Assembly: GCF_008727875.1 (NCBI RefSeq)
Contig: NZ_VTWS01000007.1
Span: forward strand, 124,001 to 188,000
Reading direction: 5' to 3'
DNA: 64,000 nt
From: Larkinella humicola
GTDB taxonomy: Bacteria; Bacteroidota; Bacteroidia; Cytophagales; Spirosomataceae
The notes beneath the pieces are model-generated. The model was given only the letters and a program-made list of their open reading frames with translations. It was not told where the DNA came from and searched no databases. The translations under genes were made by a program, and so were the position numbers. Below, piece after piece: positions 26,135-34,978 of the stretch. Position 1 is the first letter of the stretch. Each line of letters begins with the position of its first letter.

Positions 26135-28456
26135 ATGCCTTCAACGTTGCCCAACATCCCGGTTTGCCTGCGCATGATCACCCTGACAGCGGTGCTGCTT
26201 TTGCATCGCGATGCAGTCCACGCCCAGTTGGTCAATCTGGCCAAAGGAAAAGCGGTTTCGGGGTATCCGGTGATTGCCGACAACCCGTTTCAGCAGTTGG
26301 TCGATGGCAACGACGCGACGGTTTGGTATACCTCACCAGCGGCTCCTGTCAATCATTTTGAAGTGAATCTGGGAAAACCGTATGCCATCGACCGGGTGTT
26401 GCTGCGCGGGTTTCGCGGAAAAGACAAAGTCCGAATTCGGGTTTCAACCGGCGGAGCCTGGAAAGAGGTGTTCAACAATCTCCAGCCCGACAAAGCCCTG
26501 ATTGCTTTCGAGCCGGTGACGACCGATCAAATCCGGGTGGAGTATTCCGCCAAACAGGCCACCGGTTTTCCTGAATTTGAAGTCTATGCCTACGATCCGC
26601 AACCGGTTTTTGTCAATCAGATTGGCTATAATTTGAAAGCTCCCAAGCGGTTTACGGCCCCGCTGGCTGCTGAAGGCACGGCGTTTTCCGTCGTGGATTC
26701 GGAGGGCAAAAAACCGTTCTCCGGAACCATCAAAGGGCACATCGGCGATTTTACGGCGTTTCAACCGACAACTCCCGGACCGTATACCATTATGGTGGAT
26801 GGCGAGAAAAAAGGCACGTCGTTTCCGTTCGATATTGCGCCCTATGTCATCGAGCTGGCTTCGTACGGCCCCGCGCTGGCGTTCATGATCGACGACCGTT
26901 GCTGGTACGGAAATTCGGATGGGTATTCGCCGACGGATAAAAGTGCGGACTGCCCGTCGCTGGGCGTGGCCTGGCGCGACAGCCATCAGTTTTCGTTTGA
27001 ACTTCCGGCGCTGATCGCGCTGTATTCCGCGAATCCCGAAGCGTTTTCGACCGAGCGGATGCCCGTCGAGGGAATTTATACGGGAGTACGTGAAAGACTG
27101 CCTGAAAATACGCCCGAGATTGTCCGGCTGATTTACTGGGCCGTCGATGTGTATCTGCGGGGGCAGGTCAATCACACGCTGCTGAAAGAACAACTGGCGT
27201 ATTTTGTCTATGCCTACCCCGACCTGAGTCCGTACATTCCGCAGAAAGTGTATGCCGAAGCCCGCGATTACCTCTTCAAAATCTGGGGGAATGAAAACAA
27301 AGACCGCTGGCATTGGTACGACCTCGAGCATTCGGCCAACCTGTTTCAGACCTACACGCTGATTGGAACCGGCAAGGGGCAGTTTCCGCCGGGGCATTCG
27401 ATTGTGCCGAATCTGATGCTGTATGAAGTTGCCAAACGCGAAGGCCGGAAGGATGCCGACGCGTATTTCAAAGCCGCCTTCCAGCAAACCGACTGGCTCA
27501 TCAAAAACCTCGACTGGCAGGACCCAACCTCCACCAAAGGCCAGCGGATGAACGAGTACGTCACGATGGATGCCCTGGCGTATTTTCTGAAAAAGTATCC
27601 TCAAAAAGCCCCAAAAGGTTTGTCCGAAAAAATTCAGGCATGGGCGAACGTCATCATTTCGCGGTCGGATAACCTGTGGGATTACCGCAAATACGCGGAC
27701 AACAAGTGGGTGATTGCCGACATCAAAGCCACCTCCGACCCGACCTATAATCCGACCGGCAGTTTCAACGAACCCGGAAACATCGCCGGTTTTCCGGCTC
27801 CGGCCCTGGCGGCTGCGTCGGTGCTGACGGATGCGAAAACCCGGAAACGGTTGCGTGAACTGGCCACGGCGCAGATGGACAATGTCTACGGCCGCAACCC
27901 GACCGGGCGGCACTTCTGCTACGATGCCCTGACCGATTTCAAAGGAGCCGATTTGGGCTGGTTCAAGGAACTGGAAGGCGGAGCCGCTCTGCTCCAGACG
28001 GTTCGCGGGGTGTTAGACGGTTCGCCCAAAGAAGGCGTTTATCCGTACGATCCGTATTCCGGCGACCCCGGCCACACGGAAGGCTGGGTCACGTTCAATA
28101 CCGCCTGGATTGCCGGACTGGCGTATCTGGCCGCTGATGTCACGAACGTCGAGTTCTACGACGCGACCTTCACGACCCGCCTTCAGGAAGCCAAACCGGG
28201 CCAGAAAGTCGGTGTTCGATTGACGGCACCGCTCAACCTGGATCCTCAGAAAGCGGAACGGGCAGCGGTTATGTTAACCGATGGAAAAGGAAAGCAAAGC
28301 CGGTTTACGCTGGACGAACAGGGCGCGAACGGCGTCGCGTTTCAACAGGTGATCGATCTGGTGGGCGGCCCGATTTCGGTCGGCAAAAACGAAGTTCTCC
28401 GGGTTTCGTACGGATTGGGCGCGTTTAAAAAAGAAGCCGTTTTGAAGATTAAATAG
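26135..28456 (+). CDS. Secreted GH9-like glycoside hydrolase with discoidin and Ig-like N-domains
   Basis: A 773-residue exported enzyme. After the signal peptide (hydrophobic run ending AVHA) comes a discoidin/F5-8C-like module (about 33-165, LAKGKAVSGYPVIADNPFQQ). The cellulase-type Ig domain follows (FVNQIGYNLKAPKRF), and then an alpha-toroid catalytic domain. The C-terminal GH9 signature region is recognisable: GRNPTGRHF, then HTEGWVTFNTAWIAGLAYL, placing the general acid at E649. The usual GH9 DAGD nucleophile-water motif was not found in standard form, so activity or specificity may be atypical. Beta-glucan or another beta-linked glycan is only a family-based guess. An internal ATG at 26174 would give a tighter signal peptide. 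Confidence 0.7.
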   Translation: MPSTLPNIPVCLRMITLTAVLLLHRDAVHAQLVNLAKGKAVSGYPVIADNPFQQLVDGNDATVWYTSPAAPVNHFEVNLGKPYAIDRVLLRGFRGKDKVRIRVSTGGAWKEVFNNLQPDKALIAFEPVTTDQIRVEYSAKQATGFPEFEVYAYDPQPVFVNQIGYNLKAPKRFTAPLAAEGTAFSVVDSEGKKPFSGTIKGHIGDFTAFQPTTPGPYTIMVDGEKKGTSFPFDIAPYVIELASYGPALAFMIDDRCWYGNSDGYSPTDKSADCPSLGVAWRDSHQFSFELPALIALYSANPEAFSTERMPVEGIYTGVRERLPENTPEIVRLIYWAVDVYLRGQVNHTLLKEQLAYFVYAYPDLSPYIPQKVYAEARDYLFKIWGNENKDRWHWYDLEHSANLFQTYTLIGTGKGQFPPGHSIVPNLMLYEVAKREGRKDADAYFKAAFQQTDWLIKNLDWQDPTSTKGQRMNEYVTMDALAYFLKKYPQKAPKGLSEKIQAWANVIISRSDNLWDYRKYADNKWVIADIKATSDPTYNPTGSFNEPGNIAGFPAPALAAASVLTDAKTRKRLRELATAQMDNVYGRNPTGRHFCYDALTDFKGADLGWFKELEGGAALLQTVRGVLDGSPKEGVYPYDPYSGDPGHTEGWVTFNTAWIAGLAYLAADVTNVEFYDATFTTRLQEAKPGQKVGVRLTAPLNLDPQKAERAAVMLTDGKGKQSRFTLDEQGANGVAFQQVIDLVGGPISVGKNEVLRVSYGLGAFKKEAVLKIK

Positions 28457-28465
28457 GTGTCAAAA

Positions 28466-28499
28466 ACAACAGCCCACGGTTAAAACCGTGGGCTGTTGT
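28466..28499. repeat. Perfect 16-base hairpin (CCCACGG-type palindrome)
   Basis: Arms at 28466-28481 and 28484-28499 pair perfectly (ACAACAGCCCACGGTT). The core AGCCCAC...GTGGGCT recurs at 55434-55583, and a shorter relative stands at 48988-49005. It is either a terminator of the preceding gene or a REP-like dispersed element. Confidence 0.7.
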
Positions 28500-28567
28500 A
28501 AACTCAAAAATCGTAGGCCGCTTGCTCTTACCCGCAGGCTCAGTCTTAAACGAATTTCTATAGTATC

Positions 28568-31075
28568 ATGAAATACAGCCTTAGTATTGTACTTGGATTC
28601 CTCAGTCTGACCGGTTTTGCCCAGACGTCGAAGCAACTCAGCCTGTCGAACGGGAAAGTTCAGTTGGTGTGGGAATCGACGGCTGCGGGCTGGCGGTTGC
28701 AGAAAATAGCCGCTCAAAAAGGGAAACAATGGCAGACGTTCGCCCAGGCGTCCGGCGAAAACACGGTGTTGTATGCCGCCGAAAAACCGTCGGAACTGCC
28801 CCAGCAAACCTTCAAAACCATCACGGGCGAAGAGTTTCCGGGTGAACACTACCATTACCAGACGAAACAATGGGCCGAAAGCACGAACCCGGTTTCGCTG
28901 AATACCGCCGGACAGGCCACCCATTTTTTTCCGAAAGAAGGCAAACAGGCCGGTAAAAACAGCCTGACTTTCCGACAGGAGACCGAAACGGCCACGATCA
29001 GCACCGAATGGAGTCTGGACCCGAAATTCCCGCAGGACATTGTGGTTAAGCAAACGCTGGTCGCTAAAAAAGGCGGTTATTTTTCGCTGGCAAGCCCTTC
29101 AATTGCCACGGTTTCGGAACCCAATCTGGCGTGGGCGACGGTGCCGGGGTATTTTCAGGGGAATACAATGCAGCCCAATTTTGTGCTGGCCTACGCCTAC
29201 GGGCACGGCATTCCGAGTCTGCCCGTCATCTACCGCGAACGTTGTGCCAGTACGCTCAGTCCGATGATCAGCACCAAAAACGGCTTGACGCTCTCGGTCA
29301 TTCCGGAACCTGGTCTGGCCCGCGATCCGTGGGCGAACGACAAAATCACGCAAATCGACTGGAACATCGGCCTGTCGCACATGAACCGCAAAGCCCAGCT
29401 TTCGCCGACGCTGTATTTTCCGGTGCTGGGCGAACCCAAGTCGGCTTTGAAGTCCGGCGAACGCATCAGCTACACGTTCCGCTACAGCCTGACCAACGGC
29501 GACTGGTTCAAGGCACTGAACCATACGGTGTACGATATTTATCAGTTTAAAGAATCGCTGGCGTTGCGGCAAAGCAAACAATCGCTGACCGACCGCATCC
29601 AGAAAATGCACCACTACCTGACCGACCCGAAAACGTCGCTCTGGAATGTGGAGGAATTTGAAGGCAAAAAAATCGGGGCGCAGTCGTATCTGGGGGGCGT
29701 GGTTGGCTCGAACAAAGACGCCATGAAAAACTCCGACTACGGCGCGATGTGGATGCTGGCAACGGCCACCGGCGATTCGCTGCTGACGAAAAATGTGCTG
29801 CCCTACGCCGAAAATTTCAAGCTGGTGCAGCAGGAAACGAACAACGGTTTTTTCAAGGGAGCCGTTGAGGGTCAGTATTATCTGGCCAAATCCAAGAAGT
29901 TTGTCGAAGAGTGGGGCGCGGTGGTTGAACCGATTGCGCTGACGTATTACACCTTGCTGGACATTGGGAACATGCTGCTGTTCGAACCGAACGATCAGGA
30001 GTTGAAGGAGCGGCTGCGGTTTGGTGCCGAGCGCTTGCTGACCTGGCAAAAACCGGATGGCAGTTGGGCGGTGGCCTACGACAAGAAAACGGAGCAGGAA
30101 ATTTTCAAGGATGTACAGGATGTTCGACCCACGTTTTACGGCATGATTGTCGCCCACCGCATCCTGAAAGACCCCAAATACCTCGCGGCAGCCCGGAAAG
30201 GAGCCGACTGGCTCATCAAAAATGCCGTCGAAACCGGGCGTTTTCTTGGCGTTTGCGGGGATGCCCGCTACGCGCCGGATTTTGCTACCGGCCAGGCGGC
30301 CCAGGCGTTTCTGGATTTGTATGATCTGACGAAGGACGAGCGGTACAAAGCAGCCGCCATCACGTCGGCCAAGTTATACACCACCTCGATTTATACGCAC
30401 CCGATTGCCAGCCACAAACTAAAAACCGTGAATGGCGCCCAGAAAGAAGATTGGGAAATCAGCCAGGCGGGTTTGAGTTTTGAACACGGCGGTATTTTCG
30501 GCTCGGCCACGCGGCTTGGCCCGATTCAACTCGCCAGCCACGCCGGGATGTTCATCCGGATGTACGGGCTGACGAAGGAACCGATTTTTGCCGACATGGC
30601 GCGGGCCGCAGCCATCGGTCGCGATGCGTTTGTCGATCCCAAAACGAGTGTCGCTTCGTATTACTGGCAGGCCATGAACCGGGGCGCGGGGCCGTATCCG
30701 CATCACGCCTGGTGGCAGGTGGGCTGGCTGACGGATTATTTGCTGGCCGAAGCCGAACTGCGTTCGGGAGGTAACGTGGTTTTTCCACGCGGTTTTGTAA
30801 CGCCTAAAGTGGGGCCGCACCAGACGTACGGTTTTGCGCCGGGCATGGTCAATGGCGAGAAGGCCAGTTTGCTGATCGACGAAAAGCTGGTGAAGATCGA
30901 TAACGCGTCGGTGGATTATATTCTGGCGAAATCAGACCGGAACGACAAGGTATTTGTGGTTTTGCTGAACAACAGCGCCCAGCCTTCCGATTTCCAATTC
31001 ACGGCGGGAAGTCAGAAAACCGTCGCGAAAAAGTTGCCGCCTTTTGGGCTGGAAGTGGTGATGATTGAGAATTAA
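28568..31075 (+). CDS. Secreted alpha-toroid protein, putative glycoside hydrolase/lyase
   Basis: An 835-residue exported protein (signal peptide 1-18, LTGFAQ) that I cannot place in a named GH or PL family. The first 300 residues are beta-rich, like the super-sandwich domain of alpha-toroid enzymes. Residues 340-700 carry repeated helical hairpins typical of (alpha/alpha)6 barrels (ERLLTWQKPDGSWAVAYDKK, AARKGADWLIKNAVETGRFL, GQAAQAFLDLYDLTKDERYK), and a C-terminal beta-sandwich closes the protein. The layout fits a polysaccharide lyase or hydrolase acting in the periplasm or on the surface. Candidate catalytic residues could not be chosen. It sits in the middle of the locus between the GH9-like gene and the symporter. 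Confidence 0.6.
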   Translation: MKYSLSIVLGFLSLTGFAQTSKQLSLSNGKVQLVWESTAAGWRLQKIAAQKGKQWQTFAQASGENTVLYAAEKPSELPQQTFKTITGEEFPGEHYHYQTKQWAESTNPVSLNTAGQATHFFPKEGKQAGKNSLTFRQETETATISTEWSLDPKFPQDIVVKQTLVAKKGGYFSLASPSIATVSEPNLAWATVPGYFQGNTMQPNFVLAYAYGHGIPSLPVIYRERCASTLSPMISTKNGLTLSVIPEPGLARDPWANDKITQIDWNIGLSHMNRKAQLSPTLYFPVLGEPKSALKSGERISYTFRYSLTNGDWFKALNHTVYDIYQFKESLALRQSKQSLTDRIQKMHHYLTDPKTSLWNVEEFEGKKIGAQSYLGGVVGSNKDAMKNSDYGAMWMLATATGDSLLTKNVLPYAENFKLVQQETNNGFFKGAVEGQYYLAKSKKFVEEWGAVVEPIALTYYTLLDIGNMLLFEPNDQELKERLRFGAERLLTWQKPDGSWAVAYDKKTEQEIFKDVQDVRPTFYGMIVAHRILKDPKYLAAARKGADWLIKNAVETGRFLGVCGDARYAPDFATGQAAQAFLDLYDLTKDERYKAAAITSAKLYTTSIYTHPIASHKLKTVNGAQKEDWEISQAGLSFEHGGIFGSATRLGPIQLASHAGMFIRMYGLTKEPIFADMARAAAIGRDAFVDPKTSVASYYWQAMNRGAGPYPHHAWWQVGWLTDYLLAEAELRSGGNVVFPRGFVTPKVGPHQTYGFAPGMVNGEKASLLIDEKLVKIDNASVDYILAKSDRNDKVFVVLLNNSAQPSDFQFTAGSQKTVAKKLPPFGLEVVMIEN

Positions 31076-31090
31076 CTGATCAAAAGTTGG

Positions 31091-31178
31091 ATGGGAACAC
31101 GGATGAAACGGATTGGACGGATCAAAACGGATTTTAATCAGCGAAAATCCTTTCAATCCGTTTCATCCGTGTTCCCAT
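31091..31178. repeat. Perfect 25-base inverted repeat before the symporter gene
   Basis: The arms at 31091-31115 and 31154-31178 (ATGGGAACACGGATGAAACG...) are exactly complementary, and a smaller inner stem (GGATTTT/AAAATCC) lies in the loop. It ends 21 bases before the proposed TTG start of the symporter. It looks like a dispersed Bacteroidota repeat and could affect expression of that gene. Confidence 0.75.
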
Positions 31179-31199
31179 TACACACAAACGCTAATAATC

Positions 31200-32927
31200 T
31201 TGAATACAACCATTGATACCGCCGTCATCCTCGTTTTCTCAGCTTTTGTGCTGGGCATCGGGATGCTGTTTGCCCGAACCGGACGCAATCTGAAATCGTT
31301 TTTCGCTGGCGGAGAAGCCGTGCCGTGGTTCATTGGCGGCCTGTCGCTGTTCATGAGCTTTTTCTCCGCCGGAACGTTCGTCGCCTGGGGTTCCATCGCC
31401 TACAAACACGGCTGGGTCGCCATCACGATTCAGTGGACCATGTGCATCGGGGCTTTGATCACCGGTTTGTACCTCGCGCCCCGCTGGAAAGCCGCCGGGG
31501 CGTTGACAGCCGCCGAGTTCATCCGTGAACGGCTGGGGCTGACGGTCCAGAAAGTGTACATTTTCATTTTCACCCTCGTATCGGTTTTTATCAAAGGATC
31601 GGTGCTGTATCCGGTAGCCAAACTGGTCAGTTCGTCGCTGAACCTGCCGCTGGTCCCCTGCACCATCGGTCTGGGAATTTTCATGATTGCTTACACCGCC
31701 GTCGGCGGACTCTGGGCGGTGATGGTGACCGATATTCTGCAATTTGTGGTGTTGTCAGCCGCCGTGTTCATTCTGTTACCGCTTTCGCTCGACAAAGTGG
31801 GCGGTTTCGCCGGTTTTACGAATGCCGTTCCCGACGATTTTTTCAACCTCCTGAACGGCGAATACACCTTCGGATTCGTGGCGGCTTTTGTGATTTACCA
31901 CATCTGTTACATTGGTGGCAACTGGACGTTCGTGCAGCGGTATACCAGCGTCGACAGTCCGAAATCGGCCCGGAAAGTGGCGTTTCTGTTTGCCGGTTTA
32001 TACCTCGTCAGTCCGGTCATCTGGATGTTGCCGCCGATGATCTACAAAGCCATCAACCCTTCGCTGACCGGTCTGGATACCGAAAACGCCTACCTGATGA
32101 TCTGCAAGCTCGTGTTGCCACCGGGTCTCCTGGGGCTGATGCTGACGGGGATGTACTTTTCGACCTCAGCGAGTGCGAACACGGCCTTGAACGTGGTTTC
32201 GGCGGTTTTCACCAACGACATCTACAAAGGGTTGATCAACCCGAAAGCGTCGGACAAACAACTGATGCGGGTGGCTCGCGGGTCTTCGTGGTTTTTCGGT
32301 ATCGGTATGATCATCATTGCGCTGATGGTTCCGGCGGCTGGCGGCATTGTGGAAGTGGTCCTGAGCATTTCGTCCATTTCGGGCGGTCCGCTGCTGGCTC
32401 CTCCCCTCTGGGCGTTGTTTTCCAAACGCCTGACCGGAAAAGCGACGCTTTGGGTGACCGGTATTGGTCTGACAGTCAACCTGTTTTTTAAAGCGGTTTC
32501 GCCCTGGCTGCTGGATTTCAAACTAACACGCGGAGCGGAAACGATTATTGGCGTCGGCTTACCGCTGTTGCTCTTACTGGCCTATGAACTCTGGGCTCGT
32601 TCCCGCGAAAAAGTCGCTGACGAATACCTGACCTATCGCGCGGCTGACAAACAAAAACGGATCGATGCGGCCGAAGCCGTCAGTGAAGAAGAAGCGATTG
32701 AAGTGAAGAAACAAAACCGCTTTGGATTGCGGGTGATTGGCGTCTCGCTTGTTTTCACTGCCGTTATGTTGTTCGGACTGAGTTTCCTGACGACGCAGGG
32801 GGCCGGCATCACGGCGGTCATTTCCGGGGTAGTTCTGGCCGGTTCCTTTATTCCGTGGCTGGCGTCCCGTCGGGTTCAAATCCCTTCAGGGCTTCAACAA
32901 CCGGAGAAAATCATCAAAACACATTGA
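31200..32927 (+). CDS. Sodium:solute symporter (SSS family)
   Basis: A 575-residue inner-membrane transporter of the SSS family, with about 13-14 hydrophobic helices. Family features include the second-helix region FFAGGEAVPWFIGGLSLFMS, the following FFSAGTFVAWGSIAYKHGW, and GGLWAVMVTDILQFVV. A charged cytoplasmic loop rich in Lys and Glu (residues about 475-515) precedes the last helices. No ATG precedes helix 1; a TTG at 31200 gives LNTTIDTAVILVF and fits well, while upstream codons fall within the inverted repeat. In this locus it most likely brings the final sugar or oxidised sugar product into the cytoplasm with sodium. The substrate is not readable. Confidence 0.88.
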   Translation: MNTTIDTAVILVFSAFVLGIGMLFARTGRNLKSFFAGGEAVPWFIGGLSLFMSFFSAGTFVAWGSIAYKHGWVAITIQWTMCIGALITGLYLAPRWKAAGALTAAEFIRERLGLTVQKVYIFIFTLVSVFIKGSVLYPVAKLVSSSLNLPLVPCTIGLGIFMIAYTAVGGLWAVMVTDILQFVVLSAAVFILLPLSLDKVGGFAGFTNAVPDDFFNLLNGEYTFGFVAAFVIYHICYIGGNWTFVQRYTSVDSPKSARKVAFLFAGLYLVSPVIWMLPPMIYKAINPSLTGLDTENAYLMICKLVLPPGLLGLMLTGMYFSTSASANTALNVVSAVFTNDIYKGLINPKASDKQLMRVARGSSWFFGIGMIIIALMVPAAGGIVEVVLSISSISGGPLLAPPLWALFSKRLTGKATLWVTGIGLTVNLFFKAVSPWLLDFKLTRGAETIIGVGLPLLLLLAYELWARSREKVADEYLTYRAADKQKRIDAAEAVSEEEAIEVKKQNRFGLRVIGVSLVFTAVMLFGLSFLTTQGAGITAVISGVVLAGSFIPWLASRRVQIPSGLQQPEKIIKTH

Positions 32928-32935
32928 TTCCTCAC

Positions 32936-34978
32936 ATGAGATACCCTCTGATCATTCTATTTTTAGTACTCCAGTTCGCTACGGTTTCGTTCGGACAATA
33001 CAGCATTCGCGACCCGAAAGCCATTCCGCTAAACGGCGAATGGGTGTTTGCGATGGACCCGAATGACGTCGGCGAAACCGGAAAATGGTACCGCGAAGAA
33101 GCCCCGCTCAACCGCTGGAATAAGGTGACGGTGCCGCATTGTTTTTCGGTCGATCCGCGCTACCAGTTTTATACCGGTACGGCTTGGTATCGCCGGACGT
33201 TTCCGTGGCAACCGACTACCGGTAAACGCGTGTTGCTCCACTTCGATGCCGCGTATTATGAAACCGTCGTCTGGCTCAACGGGCAAAAAGTCGGCACGCA
33301 TGAAGGCGGTTATACGCCCTTTCACTTTGATGTAACGGATTTACTGAAAGCAGGTGCTAATACCATTGCGGTTTCGGTCGATAACAACACCTGGAAGGTC
33401 GGCACCATTCCCGGGTCGAAAGACAACAACGAACCGAACGACCCGTTTCCGGGCTGGGTCAACTACGGCGGCTTGATCCGTCCGGTTTACCTGACCGTCG
33501 AACCGGCCGTTTATGTCGAAAATGTAAAAATCGAAGCGATGCCCGATCTGGCGAAAGGAACCGCCACGCTGAAGATCAAAACCCGGATTCGCAACACCAC
33601 CGGCCAAACGAATGCGCCCAAACTGACGTTTCGGGTCGAGCAGGCCGGGAAAGTGATCCCGCTCAACTGGAAACAGCAAGCTGGTCCTGCTGCGAATCAA
33701 ACCGTGGTGCTGGAAGCCGAAACCGCGCTCAAAACCGCCGACGTGAAACTCTGGAGCATCGACCAGCCGACCTTATACGACGTTCAGGTCATCGCCGGAA
33801 CCGACACCGTCCGAACGCACTTTGGCATTCGTAAAGTAGAGGTTCGCAATGCCCAACTGCTGCTGAACGGCCAGCCGATCAAAGTAGCGGGCGGAAACCG
33901 CGTGGTCGATTACCCGGCTTTGGGGTCATTGGAACCGGATTGGCTCATTGAAAAAGACCTGCGGCTGATGAAGGAAGCGGGCATGGAACTCCACCGCCTG
34001 ACGCACTACACGCCCTCCGAAACCGTCTACGACTGGGCCGACCGCAACGGGATGCTGATCATCACCGAAGCCGGCAACTGGCAGATTACGCCCCGCTTGA
34101 TGGACAACGATACCATCCGTACCAAGTTCCGGCAGCAGTTTCGTGAGATGGCCGAGCGCGACTGGAATCACCCCAGCGTCATCGCCTACAGCGTGGGGAA
34201 TGAATACCTGTCGGAGCAACCCGCCGGGCAGCGCTGGACCAAAGACATGATTGCCTACGCCCGCGAACTCGATCCAACCCGGCTGTACACCTTCGCGTCG
34301 ATGCGGCTGAACATTCTGCCTAAAAAACCGGAAGACGAAGCCAGCCAGTACTGCGATTTCATCTCGACCAATACGTACGGCAACCATGCCAACATCCTGA
34401 AACACATCCACTCGCTGTATCCCGACAAACCGATTTTTATCAGTGAATACGGCACCCGGGCCGATGGCAACACCGGCGAAGCGGGACAGGTGACACACCT
34501 TGAAAAGTTCCTGAGCGATGTCCGGCCACTGCCCTACGTGATCGGTGCCTCCTGGTGGTCCTTCAACGATTACCTCAGCCGCCACGACGGCACCAATCCC
34601 GACGGCACCCGGCCCTGGGGACTCGTCCGGCACGATCGCTCGAAACGGCCGTTGTATACGACTCACCGGACCGGCATGGCGCCGTTGACAATTGAAAAAA
34701 TTAGCTGGAAACCCGGCCCCGAAGGCACCCATGCCCTCACGATCCGGCTAACGGCCCGGCCCGATTTCCCGGCGTATGCCCTGAAACAATACCGCCTGAA
34801 AACCGGTACAACAACCCAACTAATTCCCGATTTACAACCGGGGCAAACCACTGATTTTACACTTCCGGTTACCGGTTTCGATAAAACAATGACCGTTGAG
34901 GTTATGAAACCGACGGGCTTTTCAATTCTTACGCAAACGATTGATCTGACGAATGATACGCGAACAAGCAACCGATAA
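32936..34978 (+). CDS. Secreted GH2 family enzyme (beta-galactosidase/glucuronidase-like)
   Basis: A 680-residue exported glycoside hydrolase (signal peptide 1-20, ATVSFGQ). The GH2 sugar-binding domain (WYRRTFPWQ, WLNGQKVGTHEGGYTPFHFD) is followed by the Ig-like domain and TIM barrel. Catalytic residues are visible: acid/base E423 in SVGNEYLS and nucleophile E504 in FISEYGTRA. The first residue of the barrel motif LTHYTPSETVYDWADRNGML is typical of beta-glucuronidases and beta-galactosidases of this clade. The ATG follows the symporter stop by 8 bases. The 3' end overlaps the second FAD oxidoreductase by 26 bases, so the two are probably made together. Specificity between beta-galactoside, glucuronide and others is not decided. 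Confidence 0.9.
   Translation: MRYPLIILFLVLQFATVSFGQYSIRDPKAIPLNGEWVFAMDPNDVGETGKWYREEAPLNRWNKVTVPHCFSVDPRYQFYTGTAWYRRTFPWQPTTGKRVLLHFDAAYYETVVWLNGQKVGTHEGGYTPFHFDVTDLLKAGANTIAVSVDNNTWKVGTIPGSKDNNEPNDPFPGWVNYGGLIRPVYLTVEPAVYVENVKIEAMPDLAKGTATLKIKTRIRNTTGQTNAPKLTFRVEQAGKVIPLNWKQQAGPAANQTVVLEAETALKTADVKLWSIDQPTLYDVQVIAGTDTVRTHFGIRKVEVRNAQLLLNGQPIKVAGGNRVVDYPALGSLEPDWLIEKDLRLMKEAGMELHRLTHYTPSETVYDWADRNGMLIITEAGNWQITPRLMDNDTIRTKFRQQFREMAERDWNHPSVIAYSVGNEYLSEQPAGQRWTKDMIAYARELDPTRLYTFASMRLNILPKKPEDEASQYCDFISTNTYGNHANILKHIHSLYPDKPIFISEYGTRADGNTGEAGQVTHLEKFLSDVRPLPYVIGASWWSFNDYLSRHDGTNPDGTRPWGLVRHDRSKRPLYTTHRTGMAPLTIEKISWKPGPEGTHALTIRLTARPDFPAYALKQYRLKTGTTTQLIPDLQPGQTTDFTLPVTGFDKTMTVEVMKPTGFSILTQTIDLTNDTRTSNR

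Noticed and set aside
26444-27913. Long minus-strand frame of 489 codons opposite the GH9-like gene
   Set aside because: Composition is typical of an antisense shadow (Arg, Gly, Val-rich without motifs), while the plus strand carries domains.
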